A DNA stretch of 64,000 nt from Dendrophyllia cribrosa (lineage: Eukaryota; Cnidaria; Anthozoa; Scleractinia; Dendrophylliidae), in the NCBI GenBank assembly GCA_024195265.1, contig JAJLRJ010000011.1, positions 26,622,792 through 26,686,791 on the forward strand. Direction: 5' to 3'. Both the position numbers and the translations under genes were made by a program. The notes beneath the pieces were generated by a model. It saw only the letters and a program-made list of their open reading frames with translations, ran no database searches and had not been told where the DNA came from. Position 1 is the first letter of the stretch. Each line of letters begins with the position of its first letter. Below, piece by piece: positions 10,401 to 24,800 of this stretch.

Positions 10401-13400
10401 TACCTGAAGGGTAGATCCTCGTGCGGAAAGTCAAAAAGAAAAGATAATAAAAGTAGTCGTCATTTTACACTGTCCGTGTATGCTGACCGCGTGTCGAATT
10501 ATAAGACAATGAACAAAAGACAAAAGGTTCCTTAGCAAAGTGAAATGTGAGCTAGACACACACATGAGCATTTGATCGGAAGTGTTCGTATTCATATGTC
10601 AATCATAACTTAATAATCATTGTTCAAATCAAATTATCTAAACGCAATCAAAGTGTAAAGTGAGTCATTCATGACAATGATTTCAATCTTTGTTGATCTG
10701 TTTTTCATTAAGGTGGCTCCATATAGTTTTTTGAAGCGCGAGGCATGGGCTCCAAAATGGTGCAAACGTGAAGTTGTTTATTTTGATGATGCCATGAACA
10801 TAAAGAGGTTGTTACGGTAGCTAAAATGTTAATTACACTCGTTCCATGTGGTAAATTTTGGTAAAAATTGGCAAATTTGTAAGATTTTCTTTTTTTCGTG
10901 ATCACAAAAAAATCAGTAATTTTTGTACAATTTACACAAACCTGATAAATGTAAAAAACACACAGCCGGAGCTTAACCCGGTTTCTGTAGCATGAAGCAA
11001 CTAGGAATATTGCTACTCCCCCCTGGATGGGATGCTAGTCCATCACAGGGTGACCTGGTTTATATGCTATGAAGTGACTATAGGAGTATTGCTACTCCCC
11101 CCTGGATGGGATACTGGTCCATTGCAGGGTTACCCCCAGCATTTTGTTGCCAGTACCCATTTATACACAACCCATTTATACACCTGGGTGGAGAGAGGCA
11201 ATGTGGAGTAAAGTTTCTTGTCTAAGGAAACAACACGACGGCAGAGACCAGGCTCAAATCACATCTCAGACTAATTGAAGGTTTATTCTGTTTCACCAAA
11301 AATGGTGAATATTTATGGTAAAAAAAAAAACGAGAAAAGCCTTGAACAACAAACCCAACAACTCCATCAGTTGTTGCCATTGTAATGAGACAAGACTGCC
11401 AAATTAGATTTCTCTGTAAAGGCTGGAGAAAACCTAAGCTACACAAATGTACATGTACATGTATGTGTATATTATACACCGAATGCAAATACATGGCCGT
11501 CAGGCAATTTTTTGTTTGGCCAAGTTTTCAGAGAAATTAATGATATCATGAAACAAGTGCTGCTAAGTGTATCATCTTGCAAAGTTTGAGTGTTTTGGGT
11601 TTAATGGTTGCAAAGTTATGGCTCACTGAAATTTTAAGCATTTGTATGAGAAAAGACATTCTATCCTCACTAGCCTCGCTTTCATTTTTTTCTCAAAATT
11701 TGATTGCCTATAACTTCTCCTAAAATAAAAATATGGCCTTGAAAATGCACACATTGCCTTATTTTGACCTGATCTTTATCATTCAATTGATTTTCTTTTC
11801 TTGAGAACCTGTTCAAACAAAAAATTGTTGGACGGCTATATTTGCATTCGGTGTATGCCTAGTACTACGTATCACAACACAAAACTTTTAAAAGACAGCA
11901 ATAAGATCGTGTATATTTTATTTGGAAGACTGGCCGATAACTATATGGAGCCACCTTAAACCAGTCATCTTATGACATTTATTCTTTATATTGGGTTAAT
12001 TAATGTTTGGGCTTTGGATTGTGTTCATTAGAAGAGAGATTTTGTTATACTGGGATTCCTTGTATAAGAGTTCTGTTCTATACATTTTACTGTAAGATTG
12101 GCTGGGCTGAAGAATATCATTTGTGAATCGAAGAGAATTCTAGGGTTGTTTGTATATGAAGTTGCCTTGACAGCAACAATTTGTATGCATAATGTACAGT
12201 GTACGTTACTCAAGGGCAAACACTTAGTAATACGTAAAACAGCAACAAACAATAAAACCCAAATTTGTTTTGCTTTTGCATGCAAAACAACGCCGATCAC
12301 ACCGAGCCCCAAGTATCGTGGGCTCAAAATTTTCTCACAGTGCATGTGTGCATATTCTTGTACCCAGATCTAACATGTTGCACAAAAGTAGATATGAAAA
12401 CACAGAGACAATGCAGCTGTCCTTAGTGTTTGTCACCTGCTTCTCCCCCACACACATCAAGGAAAAATCCACATGGTATCTTTTCTTTTTGTGATTTTAC
12501 ATATTTCCTGATCTCTTGGCAGACATGGAGAAGCTCCAACCAGAGCACAAGTGACTCTTTTTATCAACATGTGTGACCGTTACTTCAGCCAAAACCCTGG
12601 AGAGCTGATAGGTATGTGGGCATTTTAGCTCTTTTTATCAACATGACCATTACTTCAGCCAAAACCCTGGAGAACTGATACATGTAGGTATGTGCCAAGC
12701 ATTTTTAATTTAAGTACAATTAGCACTTGTAAGTACAATGAAAATTAGCACTTGTCCACTCATCCAGGGGAGTCTTAAATCTTTTTGGGCCAGTAAAAAT
12801 TCTACCTGTTTTGGTGCAGTTTTGAAAGTCACTTGTCCAAATAGCAAGTGCTGTCAAAATTAAGTTTCCAGCCCTGAGTACAGGTAGTAGAACCTTAATT
12901 ATGGCTAATAAATTAACCCTTCTTTCAAGACTGGCTGGAATAAATTAACCCCTTCTCTGCCACCCCCCGTGTAACACCCTGTGCCAAGGCTTATTTCCTC
13001 ACAAAGAGGTATTTACAGTTGACAGTATAATTTCTTAGCAGTCTGGTAACTAATAGTCACCAGTCCTTTTTAAGAGTCACTGGTTCCAAAAGCCAAAGGG
13101 TTTTGTATCTCATGTGCCAGCGATTTAACTTAAAGTTTGAAAATCTGGACATTCTGAGTACGTCATACAAGCAAACAAGGTGTGAGACACATGACATACT
13201 CAGTATGTCATGCAGGCATTGAAGGGGTTAAAAAAAGAAAGTTGTCAAGTCACATGATTGTGCACACAACTTCATAATTTTATAATTTAATAAAAAATAA
13301 ATACATTTATCTCAGGTGTTCACTGTACTCATGGATTTAACAGAACTGGTTTTTTAATCATCGCTTATCTTGTAGAAAAAAGTGACTGGAGGTAAGTGAA

Positions 13401-16400
13401 TTTTGGAGTAAATTTGGCTACTGGCTACAGAATGTTTGCTGTCTGAAGAAGGCTCGATTCAGTTTTTTTTTGCTGTGGGGTGTATGTTTTGAAATCAAGA
13501 TTTTACAAGGAATACCTGCTTCAATTGCTTTCATACTTCATCATGTTTATGAAGGTGTTAACATAATGATTGCAAAGTAAAGGACCATTGTTGTTTGGCT
13601 GGCTGTTTTAAAATAATATGTAAGGGCATTTAATTTGGAAATATGTTCCTTTATGCAAAACATTTCCTTTATTGCTGTTTTGCCTATCATGCCATTTTCA
13701 AATTTTGATAGGGCCTGAGACAACAGAAAACAAAAATCAAACTGGTAAAAAAATTTTCATACCAAAGAAATCTGCATATAAACAACAGGAAAAACTTCAA
13801 AATGACATGATGTTCTTTCTTGTCATTTTAGGCTCTAGATAATTATAAATTAATAGAACAGTGAAAAATGACTGGAATTTCATGATCATGTGGTTCTTTT
13901 AGCCATTCGCATTCACCGTAAACACAAATGCTAAAGAATTGTACAAGAATAATATTGTAGTACTTAATCATTCTTTGCATCATTAAACCATGATACAAAC
14001 TACCCAGGCGAATGTCTTTTACTTCTTGAACCATGTTCTTTTGAAGACGTTTTCAGTAATTTTCATCTTTTTTTTCTTCTCTTTACAGTGTTGAGGCCGC
14101 AGTTCACTACTTTGCACAGGTTTGTACTTGAACCCTTTTACTTCCAATATCAAAATTTTTACTTCCAATATCAAAATACAAATTCTCCTTTCTTGTCCAC
14201 ATACGTTTTTTATAAAATATAGTGGGGAGAAGTTGTTAAAATATCAAGAGAATTCATCTTGGGTGATGACCTCGCTAATTGGCTAAGCATTGACATTACG
14301 AGGAGAAATTTGATGCTGATCACAATTATTAGTTCTCAAGAATGATTACCAATCTATCCATTCACTAAAAGTAATGATTCGCCCAAACTACTGTACACCC
14401 CCAGAGCAATGTAGGCCCATGGATGTTTTTGGGTATTCATGCAAATATACATGAAACTAAATATTTTTATTAGTGCCTTTCTTGTTATTTGAAATTCATG
14501 TTCTTGGGTTTTTTTTGCAGAGTCGTCCACCGGGAATTTACAAAGCTCATTACCTGCAAGACCTCGTCAGTCGCTATGGAGACTCAAAAGAATCCATTGC
14601 TGCTCCTGAACTTCCTGATTGGTGTCTTGAAGAAGAGGAAGGATTTAGCGACAATGAAGAACAAAATGGAGAAACAGTAGAGGATGGCAGCCGCCCAGAT
14701 GGGAGCAGGAAAAGATTCCGAAGAGATCCTAGATTGAAGGTGAGCTACACTGTAGGCTCCCTCGTAGCATAATTAAAGCACTGGCCAAACGGAGATGCAA
14801 GGTTGAAACTTGCATCAGCTTGCATTTACTTGCATTTACATGTATTTGACCACCCAATGCAAGTTGTTGCAATTTGCTTTCAGGATTTAGTGTACATGCA
14901 GTATGGACGTGTATGCAAGGCTTCATTGAAATGGCTTCTTTGTAACTTCCAAACAACTTGCGTGTACTTGCAAGACTGCCTGGCCAACCAATGCAAATTT
15001 ATTACAATAGAATAAAGGAAGTTTCAATAAAACTGTTTCTCCTTTTGAGTCATGATTTAGTGTTGAAGTTTACAATAAAAATAATATTGCATTCTGACGA
15101 GTTCCATATAACATGAAGGTCACTTCAAAGATTTCTTTGTTATAGGAAGCAAAATTCATGGAAGAGGTAGAAGGGATTGAAGTTGTTCAGTCACCTAAAA
15201 TGGAGGAAATCCAAGACATCTGTCAGAGAATGTGTTCTTGGGAAAGGTACAAGATTTTTTTATTTTCTGTGACTTTCACATTGTTTATTTCTATATCCTA
15301 TTAATATTCTCCTGTAACTAAAATGCTTATAAAAATTTTGTTTAATTAGTACTTTTTTTCCCAACTCCCCTTCAATACTGACTTAGTTATTAATTTTTAT
15401 GTACAACAGAAATCCTGTATTAAATTTTATAAGAATAAACTAGTCTATAAATACAGTTGAAGTTGACAAGCTTGGCCAGTAACAACCACAGTACAGCACT
15501 GTATGTCCGGAACATTGTCTAATCATTGTTATGCACATTTGAACATTTTTATGAAATTTGCGCAATACAAATTGTATTAAATATTATTATCATCATTGTT
15601 CCTTCCCTTGCAGCGGTGGGTTTCCAGGCAGTCAGCCCGTGTCAATGGATGTACAGAACATTAAACTTCTTCATGAGAAACCGTACAGAGTTAGTTGGAA
15701 AGCAGATGGTGTAAGGTAAATCTCTTTCTCTGTCTGCATTACTGAACAACATTATACTGGTTTCCATGCTGATGTTGATAAGGGGAACCAACACAGTGGG
15801 TGCCTTGTAATTTTCTGAAAGTCATTTTCCTAGAAACTGTGTCCTGAAGAGGACTATAGAACCAGACGTTTTTCGTAATGGTAAAATACCAGTTAATAAC
15901 CACCCCCACCTCCCACCCTCCTCGTTTTTAGGTCCGTCTAGATGTACCTGTAAACAACCAAAAATTTCCAATATTAGCACCCCCCACCTTGTTTATAAGC
16001 CCACCCAGGGCTTATTAGCAGAATTAATGGATGATAATGCCATACATGTAACATGTACACATTAAAATTATTTTTTTATCTTGTTCACATGCAAGCAAAT
16101 GATGCATTGTTGATGAAGACCAAGAATTTGCATTTTTCATATTTCAATGGTAATATATATTTTCCATCAACAGATATATGATGCTTATTTTAAAAGAAAA
16201 AGAAATTTACCTTATTGACAGAGACAACAACGTGTTCGCTGCACCACAGTTTCATTTTCCTCAGCGTAAACTCCCAAGAGAGCATGTCTACGACACATTA
16301 TTAGATGGGGTAAGTTTGGGATAGTCTTAAGTGTCAACTGTCACCTCATCCTAACCCTCCCCCCCCCCCCCCCCCCCTCTTCTCAGTATACATTGTAAAC

Positions 16401-19400
16401 TCCCAAGAGAGCATGTCTACGACACATTATTAGATGGGGTAAGTTTGGGATAGTGTGAAGGGTCAACCATCCCCTCACCCTACCACCATCCCCTCACCCT
16501 ACCACCATCCCCATCCAAACCACCCCCCCCCCCCCCCCCCCCCTCCCCCTCAGCATAAACTCCCAAAAGAGCATGTCTACGACACATTATTAGCTGGGAT
16601 AAGTCTGGGATAGTCTTGAGTGTCAACCATCCCCTTACCCTACCACCCCCCATCCCTCCCCCCAACCCCCCCTCCCCTCCCCACTCACCCATCCTGCGAT
16701 TTTTTAAATTAACATCCACTGGATGGGAATAATTTTTAGTTGTTCTTATGTTTATACAAATTTGTATTTAGTTTTGTAGCAAAAAATATATATTCCTATT
16801 GTTGTTAATTCCAAAGGAAATGGTTCTTGACAAGGAAAATGATAAAATACATCCAAGGTACCTCGTCTACGACATCATAAGATTCCGAGTAAGTTTTATT
16901 TATCTGTTTTTTTTTTTTTAATCTTGGAAACATTTTGAAACACTTGAGCTAAAGTGTACAATACCCGGCCACTTGTTTGCATCTCGTTGAATAAGAATGG
17001 ATCCTTTTGTTTTCATATGCCTCGTTCTATAAAACGTTCTGGGATATGTAAATAAGTGGCCAGGTATTCTAAAATCATTCCTCAACTTGCATTTATGCAT
17101 AGAAAAAGAAATTACTAATAGATGGTTTTCACTGCGTCTATGTTGATGGCCAGAACAATAAATTTCCATTTGCCCGGAATAAAACTCTGTTTTATGCAAG
17201 TTATTTTTATTATTTCTGACCAACAACATGCCGTTACAGTTGGTAAAATCTTGATAACTCAAATACTGGTTAACTCAAACTTTTGCTAACTTCAAATGAA
17301 GTTTTTTCCTGCCTCCCCCCTTTACGGCAATTTCACTTTTTATAGCTTAAAGGGACACTGTCACCTATTTTTAGAATCACTTTAAAAAGCCAAAAAACAT
17401 ATTTGTTTCAATGGAAACCTACAAATAATGGTCCAGTTTTGTTAAGAAACACTCTATCAGTGCTCAGAAACTAGTATTCGTTATCTTTGGCTGCGGATGG
17501 CCAGGATGGAAATGGATTGCAACTTGAAAAAATTGGCCAACTTTTTTCAAGTTCCTCCCAAGTGTCGTGGAAAAATTGCAGAAAAACGTATTATGGTCTG
17601 TTCTTCCTTGAATAAATCACTTGATATTTTCTTCTTGGTGTTCTAAGACCAATTTTATGTTTTAGCAAAGGTACCTTGTCAACTATTTGGTGTATTTTGA
17701 CCAAAACACAGTAGAATCGGCATGACAATGCCCCTTGAAAATGTTGACGGACAGTATTGTGTTTCCCCAAACAGTTTAGGTTATGTCTACACTATACCGG
17801 ATAGCTCTTGCGCCGGCACGAAAACCATACCGGATAGGCCTTTCGTTCACACATGAAACGCTAGTTTCGGTGCGATTTTTGGTCCGGAGCGCCGATGCGA
17901 TGCGGCGCTCGTTAAAGTGAATCGTCACATATCGGATAGATTCTTGTGCCACTCGCTGGGGCAGTGTGAACAGGCAATCGAACCGAACCGTAGCGGAAGT
18001 CAACAACTAGGAGCGAGGATTGAAACTCACTGAAAAAGAAGTAAATATCCAGTTCTGGGTCGTTTCTGTTCACACCAGGCCGGAGTATTTTTCATGTCGA
18101 CATGATAAGCTATCCGGTATAGTGTAGACATAGCCTAAAAACTATAATTAGTATTTCCACAGTAATAGATTGTTTCAATTTGGAGCAGTTTTCAGTTGAC
18201 TGTTGTAAAACCAAAACCAAAGTAATTACTCTGGCCAATCACAACAGTCGTAAACAATCCAATGAACCAATCAGAATCAAATGCATGCGTGTCATGCACG
18301 GGAAAACACGTGCGAGCAAGTCGTTCAGTTTTACTTCTGATTGGTTGAGAAAGTGGCACGAGATTTTTTTTTTTTTTAGCAATCGCGAAATTACTTTCCG
18401 CACTTAATTGAAAATCGCTTTTTCGTGTATTTTTTCCTTCGTTCGTACAGGGTCAAGAAGTTGGTAAAAGTAGTCACGATATACGAATGCTGTGCATTGA
18501 GAAAGAGGTAGAGATGGCTCGCAGTCAAGCGGTGAGTGTTTATTTTATGCCATGTATTTTACGGCACAGCTGCTGTTGCATACGAAAGAACGTGGTTTCA
18601 CAATAGAAACATAACTGTATTTGCAAAGACCACCGTAACAAAATAGAAGCACCGGATCCTGTAGTAAAGGATCCAATCAGCTGTAACTGAAACGAAACAG
18701 TATGATACAAAAGCAAGGCTGATTAAACGGTACGGAAATTGTATTTGAATCCAATATTTTGAAAGGCACGGGCTATCTTCTTCAGGGTCTTACAGGTTTG
18801 ATCAGCCTTGCTTTTTTATCATACTGTTTTACAATAGACTACCAAATTATGATGTCACAAAAACTTGCATTTGTGAAATTATGGGATTTGATTGGATATT
18901 CGGAAAGGGCGTGACGAAAAATGCCTGCTTGCGAAAAACTAGCATCCTATTGCAATACAAACAAACCCAACTCCATACAAACCCAAGCGAGGCAAAATTA
19001 GAAGGGTTTGTATGTAGTCGTCAGTCATCAGTCTTCAGATGCTCAGCTCTGCCCCCTTTGATGCCCGTATCAACGATGCACAACTATATTTAATTTTTTC
19101 TCCTTTCTTTTTTCCAGGTACAGCAGGGACTATTTGACAAGTCGAAGGAACCGTTTAGTATACGAGCGAAAAAGTTCTTCCCAGTGGAAAAAGCCGAATG
19201 GGTTAGTACATTACACGGCCAATTTATCAGCTGTTGTTGCAATGTTAGCCACTCTAATCGAGTTTGAAGGGAAACTGTCCCGCCAAAATAACGAAGTTGT
19301 GCCTTCTTGATTTTCGTGTTACGTTGCCAAATGCCACCAAATATACAACTTAATTCGATAAAAAGATTCTGTGGAACAAAACAGAAGCAGTAGTTTGGAG

Positions 19401-21808
19401 ATAAAGTGCAGGATTGCAAGGATGGAAGTGGATTACAGTTCATCAAATTTGATTTTGTGACAGGCGGTCAAGAAATCAAAATTGCCATTCTTGTGGAATT
19501 TTGACCTTTTTAGTCGTTATTTTGTTCCCTTGGTTAATATTTTTTTGCCTTCATCACTTTTGGCGATTTTTTCTTCCCATTTTAAGTAATGTTTACTACA
19601 TGAGCGGGAGTGTTGTATCGGCCTGCTGCAAGTGAATGTATAGTGCCGATACAACACGGACGCGAATGTAGTAAACAACTTGTGAAATTCACATTCACAT
19701 GTAAATTAGGTCGTGTTCTGTAGGGATGATATCTGTTTACAAACATTCTTTTTGTTATTCAAATGTGCTAGCCACTGGAACAAAAGAACCCTTTGTTTCG
19801 GCAGCCAATAAGGCTCTGGTTGGCACATTAATAACAATTGGTGACGTCATTGATATTTTCCCTATTGGGGACAACCGTTTCAACCTAAACCGGTTTTGGT
19901 TGATTTGGTTGAGGTGTCCCAATAGAACACGTTTCAATCATTTCAACCAGGTTCAGAGCTGGTTGAAATGGTTGATCAACCAAACCAACCGAAAACGGTT
20001 TTTTCCCAATAGAACACGAAACAAATCCAACCAACCCAACCAGCCGAAAATGGTTGATCGCAATAGAACACGCCCTTAGATATAACCACCAGTGAGTTGT
20101 ATCTGGAATGTAAATTAGATACAACCACTAGTGAGTTGTATCAATATTGTATCTGGTATCCAGGATTAACCACGTGATTGGAATGGCTCATTTCTTAACA
20201 ATTGGTTCATGCTTTAGCGTGCACTATCGAGTTATGGAGCACGTGGGAAGTTTGGAGAGCACGAAAGAAGCGTAAGAGTTGCCCGAGGCGATAGCTTCTT
20301 GAGTGCTCTCCAAACTTCCCACGTGCCCAATAACTCGATAGTGCACAGCTAAAAGCATGAACCAATTGTTTTATAACATAGCTGGTGGAATTGTGCATCA
20401 AATCCGACGCGAATTCTGGCGAAGCGATTTGCTCACGCTATCAGCGTGCACTATCGGGATTTTGAGCACGCTTACGTATACTGAATTTGATTGCGCGGTT
20501 CTGCAAGCTGTGTTATAATATTTGTTAGTACCCTTATGAATTTTTAATGAATTTTACAAGATAATAAAGCCAGCTCCTGGCCATAATCATGAAAACACGA
20601 TACATCAGCCGGGACAGTGCCCCTTTAAATCTTCCCTTGTTAATTATTTTCATGATTATTTCGCTCTCGCTGGTCTGCAAGAGTAGACACCCTTTCAGTG
20701 GCTGAAATTTGTTCCCCTTTCAAGAACTGGTGGATTACTTTCTCTTAATGTCTTAGTATATTTTTGTAAATAAGTAAAGGAATAGACCAATATCACGCTG
20801 GCATGGCACACAAATATATTTAGTTTATTGGGAAAAAGAGCCCAGCATCAAATTCAGCATATCGATATTAGTAAAACTACAAAGTTTTGTAAAGATTGCT
20901 AGCAAACTGACGAAGATATGAAATTTTGAAACTGAGCATTTTTACAAAGAAATGTATGCTGGACGGGCATAGATTGCCCGTCCAGCCTCGTTTTCGTGTT
21001 TTTCCCTTACATTTCTTTGTAAAAATTAGGCCAGAGTACTAAGTTTCAAAAGTTCATATCTCCGTCAGTGTACGAGCAATCTTTACGAAACTTTACACTT
21101 TTACTAATATTGATGTGCTGAATTTGATACTGGACTCTTTTCCCCATTAAATTATATATATTTTTATGCCATGCTAGCGTGATATTGGTCTATTGTGGCA
21201 TAGACCTTATTCATAAATGGCGGCCAATTTATTATTCTTTTATATTCGTGCTAATCAGCCTACCTAGCCGCATTTTAGAGCAAAAATTCGGGGCAGTACG
21301 CAGCTCTTACAAGGTCTTCTCTGATTTGCTGACAAAACAATAGGACAAACAACACAACAATGGTCCCTAGCCCTGAAAACAATAGAGCTCCAGGTCCAAT
21401 GAAATTAGAGGTTCTAAAGAGCTGCGTGGTATCTGAAAAATTCTTTTGAATTTTGCACATGCTAACGAGACTAGGTAGGCTAATTGGCATGAATATAGAA
21501 GAAGAATATAGAAGAAAAATAAATCGGCCGCCATGTATGAATAAGATCTATGGTTTTGACCAACAAAGTTCAAATAACACGGTCAGAGTTTAACCCGGTT
21601 GCTATGACAACAAGGAGTATTGTTACTCCTCCCTAGATGGGATGCTAGTCCATCGCAGTGATATCCCCATTAATTTGTTAGGCTGCCATAATGGCTGGTT
21701 AATACTCATTATTATTTTATACACCTGAGTAGAGAGAGACAATGCGGAGCAAAGTTTATTGTCAACGGAAACCCTTCTTTAAAGAAAAACAAATAAATCA
21801 TCACCGTC

Positions 21809-21840
<32 letters not shown>

Positions 21841-24800
21841 CATTATCATTGAGTGTATCGCTTTTCTTTTCCCCGCAGATTCTAGAAACCTGGAGTCCTA
21901 AACTAAGCCACGAAAATGATGGCCTTATATTCAATCCAGCGGAAGAGGTAAACATTTAAAAAATCAAGAGCTCAAAGCGTGCTTATAGCACAAAGCACGC
22001 TTTACCTTTTACTTAACACTGGTAAGGAATTTAAAACATGTTTTGTATGCTTGGGCCCTAAAGCCGGGCTGCTTTTTACTAGCGACCGAGTCGGATTCGT
22101 AATCAGACAGAAGCTAGTGAAAATCAAACAACGGAGTCGTAAGCAGAGCTTTCAATTGCGCTAATGATTTCGTCGCTTACGATCTAGTGAATTACTAGAT
22201 CACCGATGTCGTAAGCTGAAATCTGTATTCGGTTTTGCTTGCGTCTCCAACAATCTAGTTTTCACTAGATTGTAAGCGACGGAACCATTAGCGCAGTAAG
22301 AAGAAAATGGAAACCTTCTGATTCTTGCGTTTTTGGTGCGTTTTTGGTCCACATGTGAGCGGAAATCGTTTTGAAAGCATTTTTGAAAATCTACGTTTTG
22401 TCGTCTACTTGTGGTTGGACGACCTAACCATATATAAGATTTCCCCTTTTCAAACAGAAACGAAATACCAAGTGCTGGAAAGTGAGAGGGAGGTGTGCCC
22501 TGCCCTTTTATAGGGTCGCTCCGTGTTCAAGAGATTTCTTTGTAAACTTTCTGTGCATTGTTATTTGGAAATAAAGTCAATCAGTCCCACGCGTACATCC
22601 CAAGCAAAAATCCTTCTAGGCGTTTTGCTTCACCGACTTCCACCTTCTGCGTCTAAATTAACGCCCTCCACTCCTCCAACGCCATCCCTATGGGTAAGGC
22701 AGCTGACCATTACATATCGCGGGCTCAATGTTTACAGCTGAACGACCCAGCTACCACGCAGCTCTTTACAACCTCTAATTTCATTGGACCTGGGTATCAC
22801 GCAGCTCTATTGTTTTCAGGGCTAAGGTCCACTGTTGTGTTGTTTGTTCTATTGTTTTCTCAGCAAATCAGAGAAGACCTTGTAAGAGCTGCGTCCTGCC
22901 CCGAACGACCGAGTGAACATTTGCATATTTTATCCCGTATGTTATAACTTTCAACCGTTCGCGTATTCACGAGTTAAAAAAGTAACTATAGTGAGCAAAT
23001 TTGAATATCAAGCTGCTTTCTTTCTTAAACATTTGTTGTCTATCTTAAATTTTAGCCATACGCCCCTGGGCAGTGTCCAGAAGTTCTTAAATGGAAGCCA
23101 CACACGCTAAACTCCGTGGACTTTGTATTAAACATACGGACAGTCAAACAAGAAGGGTAAGTAGTACTTATGACCAGCGGTCATACTTTCCATTTACACG
23201 GCCTTGCAAGAGACCAGGCCCCTGTTGTTCAAAAGGTGGATAGCGCTATCCACTGGATAAATCACTATCCAGTTTATAGGTATTAGCAAAACCAATTGTA
23301 TTATCCACTCGATAGTGATTTATCCGATGGATAACGCTATCCACCTTTTGAACAACCGGGGCCAGTATTATATCGCCGTGTCATTTTGAAAATGATTTCA
23401 AAAGTAGAGCGTTTTTGTAAATGACAGTCAAACCTCCCGTAACACTCAAAATGCAGAACCAAGGTGTTTACGCACCAGAGGTCAATTTTTTGCATTTCCT
23501 GGGAACAAATTTTCGTGAAAAATGTTAAAAATTCAAATATCTATAGTATACGTCCTACAAAGCTGTTTCTAACATGATATGTGGATACCAGTGTTATAAT
23601 CTTTCACAAAAAGTTTCAGGTTTTAACGATGTTTTGCTTCCGATTTACAAAGGTTTTGAATGTGTCACGCAATTCGTCACGCTATTTCAGATAAGCCATG
23701 AAAATAAACAAAATTGAATCAGCTGAAAGTTATTGTTTGCATTATAAGTGCTTATTAGCCGAGTTAATGGCGCTTATAGCAAATACAGCATTTTTTGATT
23801 TGATTTTTGGTGTAATTAAGACTTTGAATTTTTGGCCGCCATGTTTGTGCCCCTGAGTGGGGCACAAAGATGGCTGCTCCATACATTTCTTACTAAAAAT
23901 GTCTAAAACTTGTTCGCCTATAACTCATGAACGAAATGCTTTTGCGCCTCAGGATTTGGCCAAGATGTGTAGTTTTAAACTCTCTACAATTCCATAAACC
24001 TAAATGTATTGTTTAATGCTTCTGAATTTTGATATGACGTAAGTGAAAACCAAAAATAGACGGTCTAAAAATCTCCCTCTTGAATGATCATTTTGGTTGA
24101 ATTAGTGGTTTTGTTTTTTTCTTATTGCAGTTGCCTCTCTGAATCACTTGGAACACTTATGGTCGGGGGCTACGACAAACCTTTTGCTTGCATCAAGGTT
24201 TGTAAAAACCTGGCCTCAGGGGTTTCTGCGCTTTCAAAATGGCGGGGCGGCCGTAGACCTGACAAAATGCTCCAACAATACTAGAGTATTTTTTCACGTA
24301 AAGCATGTTGCCAGAAAACATACACGGCTGCCAATCGCTAAATAGAACCCCTGAAAACACAATTTCATCTTGTGTCGTGTGACAAAATTCTCCACGGTTC
24401 TTAAAGTATTTTGGCAGGGTTGTGACTTAAATTGATACTCCAAAATCAGGTTTCTGAGCCCGCGGTAATGAGAACCCCCCACCAAACCAATGTTTCCACT
24501 AAAACCGCTGGTCCAAACCTGAATTTGGAGTATTCATTCTAGTCACAACCATTTTGGCAGTCTTGTGGGTGGGGTTTCTCTTCTCGCCCCGACATTTTGA
24601 AAACGGAGAAGAACCTGGAAACGAGGTTGAGGTTAAAAGTCTTCTTTCTTTTTAATCTTTACTTAAATTGTGCGTGTATTTTTTATTTGCAGTAAATCAC
24701 TTAGGGCGGTTTTCAAATTATGTTGTAAAACCAGAAACAAAGTGATTACTCTGGGCAATCACAAGAGACGCAGACAATCCAATGAACCAATCAGAACTCG

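Larger units (their letters stand above)
19264..20628. mobile_element. TTAA-type MITE, family C, copy 1, split by nested repeats (intron 13)
   Basis: Left end GGGAAACTGTCCCGCC and right end CCGGGACAGTGCCCCTTTAA. The sequence matches 25073-25454 inverted, but between about 19588 and 20550 it holds other repeats, including the foldback at 20197-20374. Confidence 0.75.
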
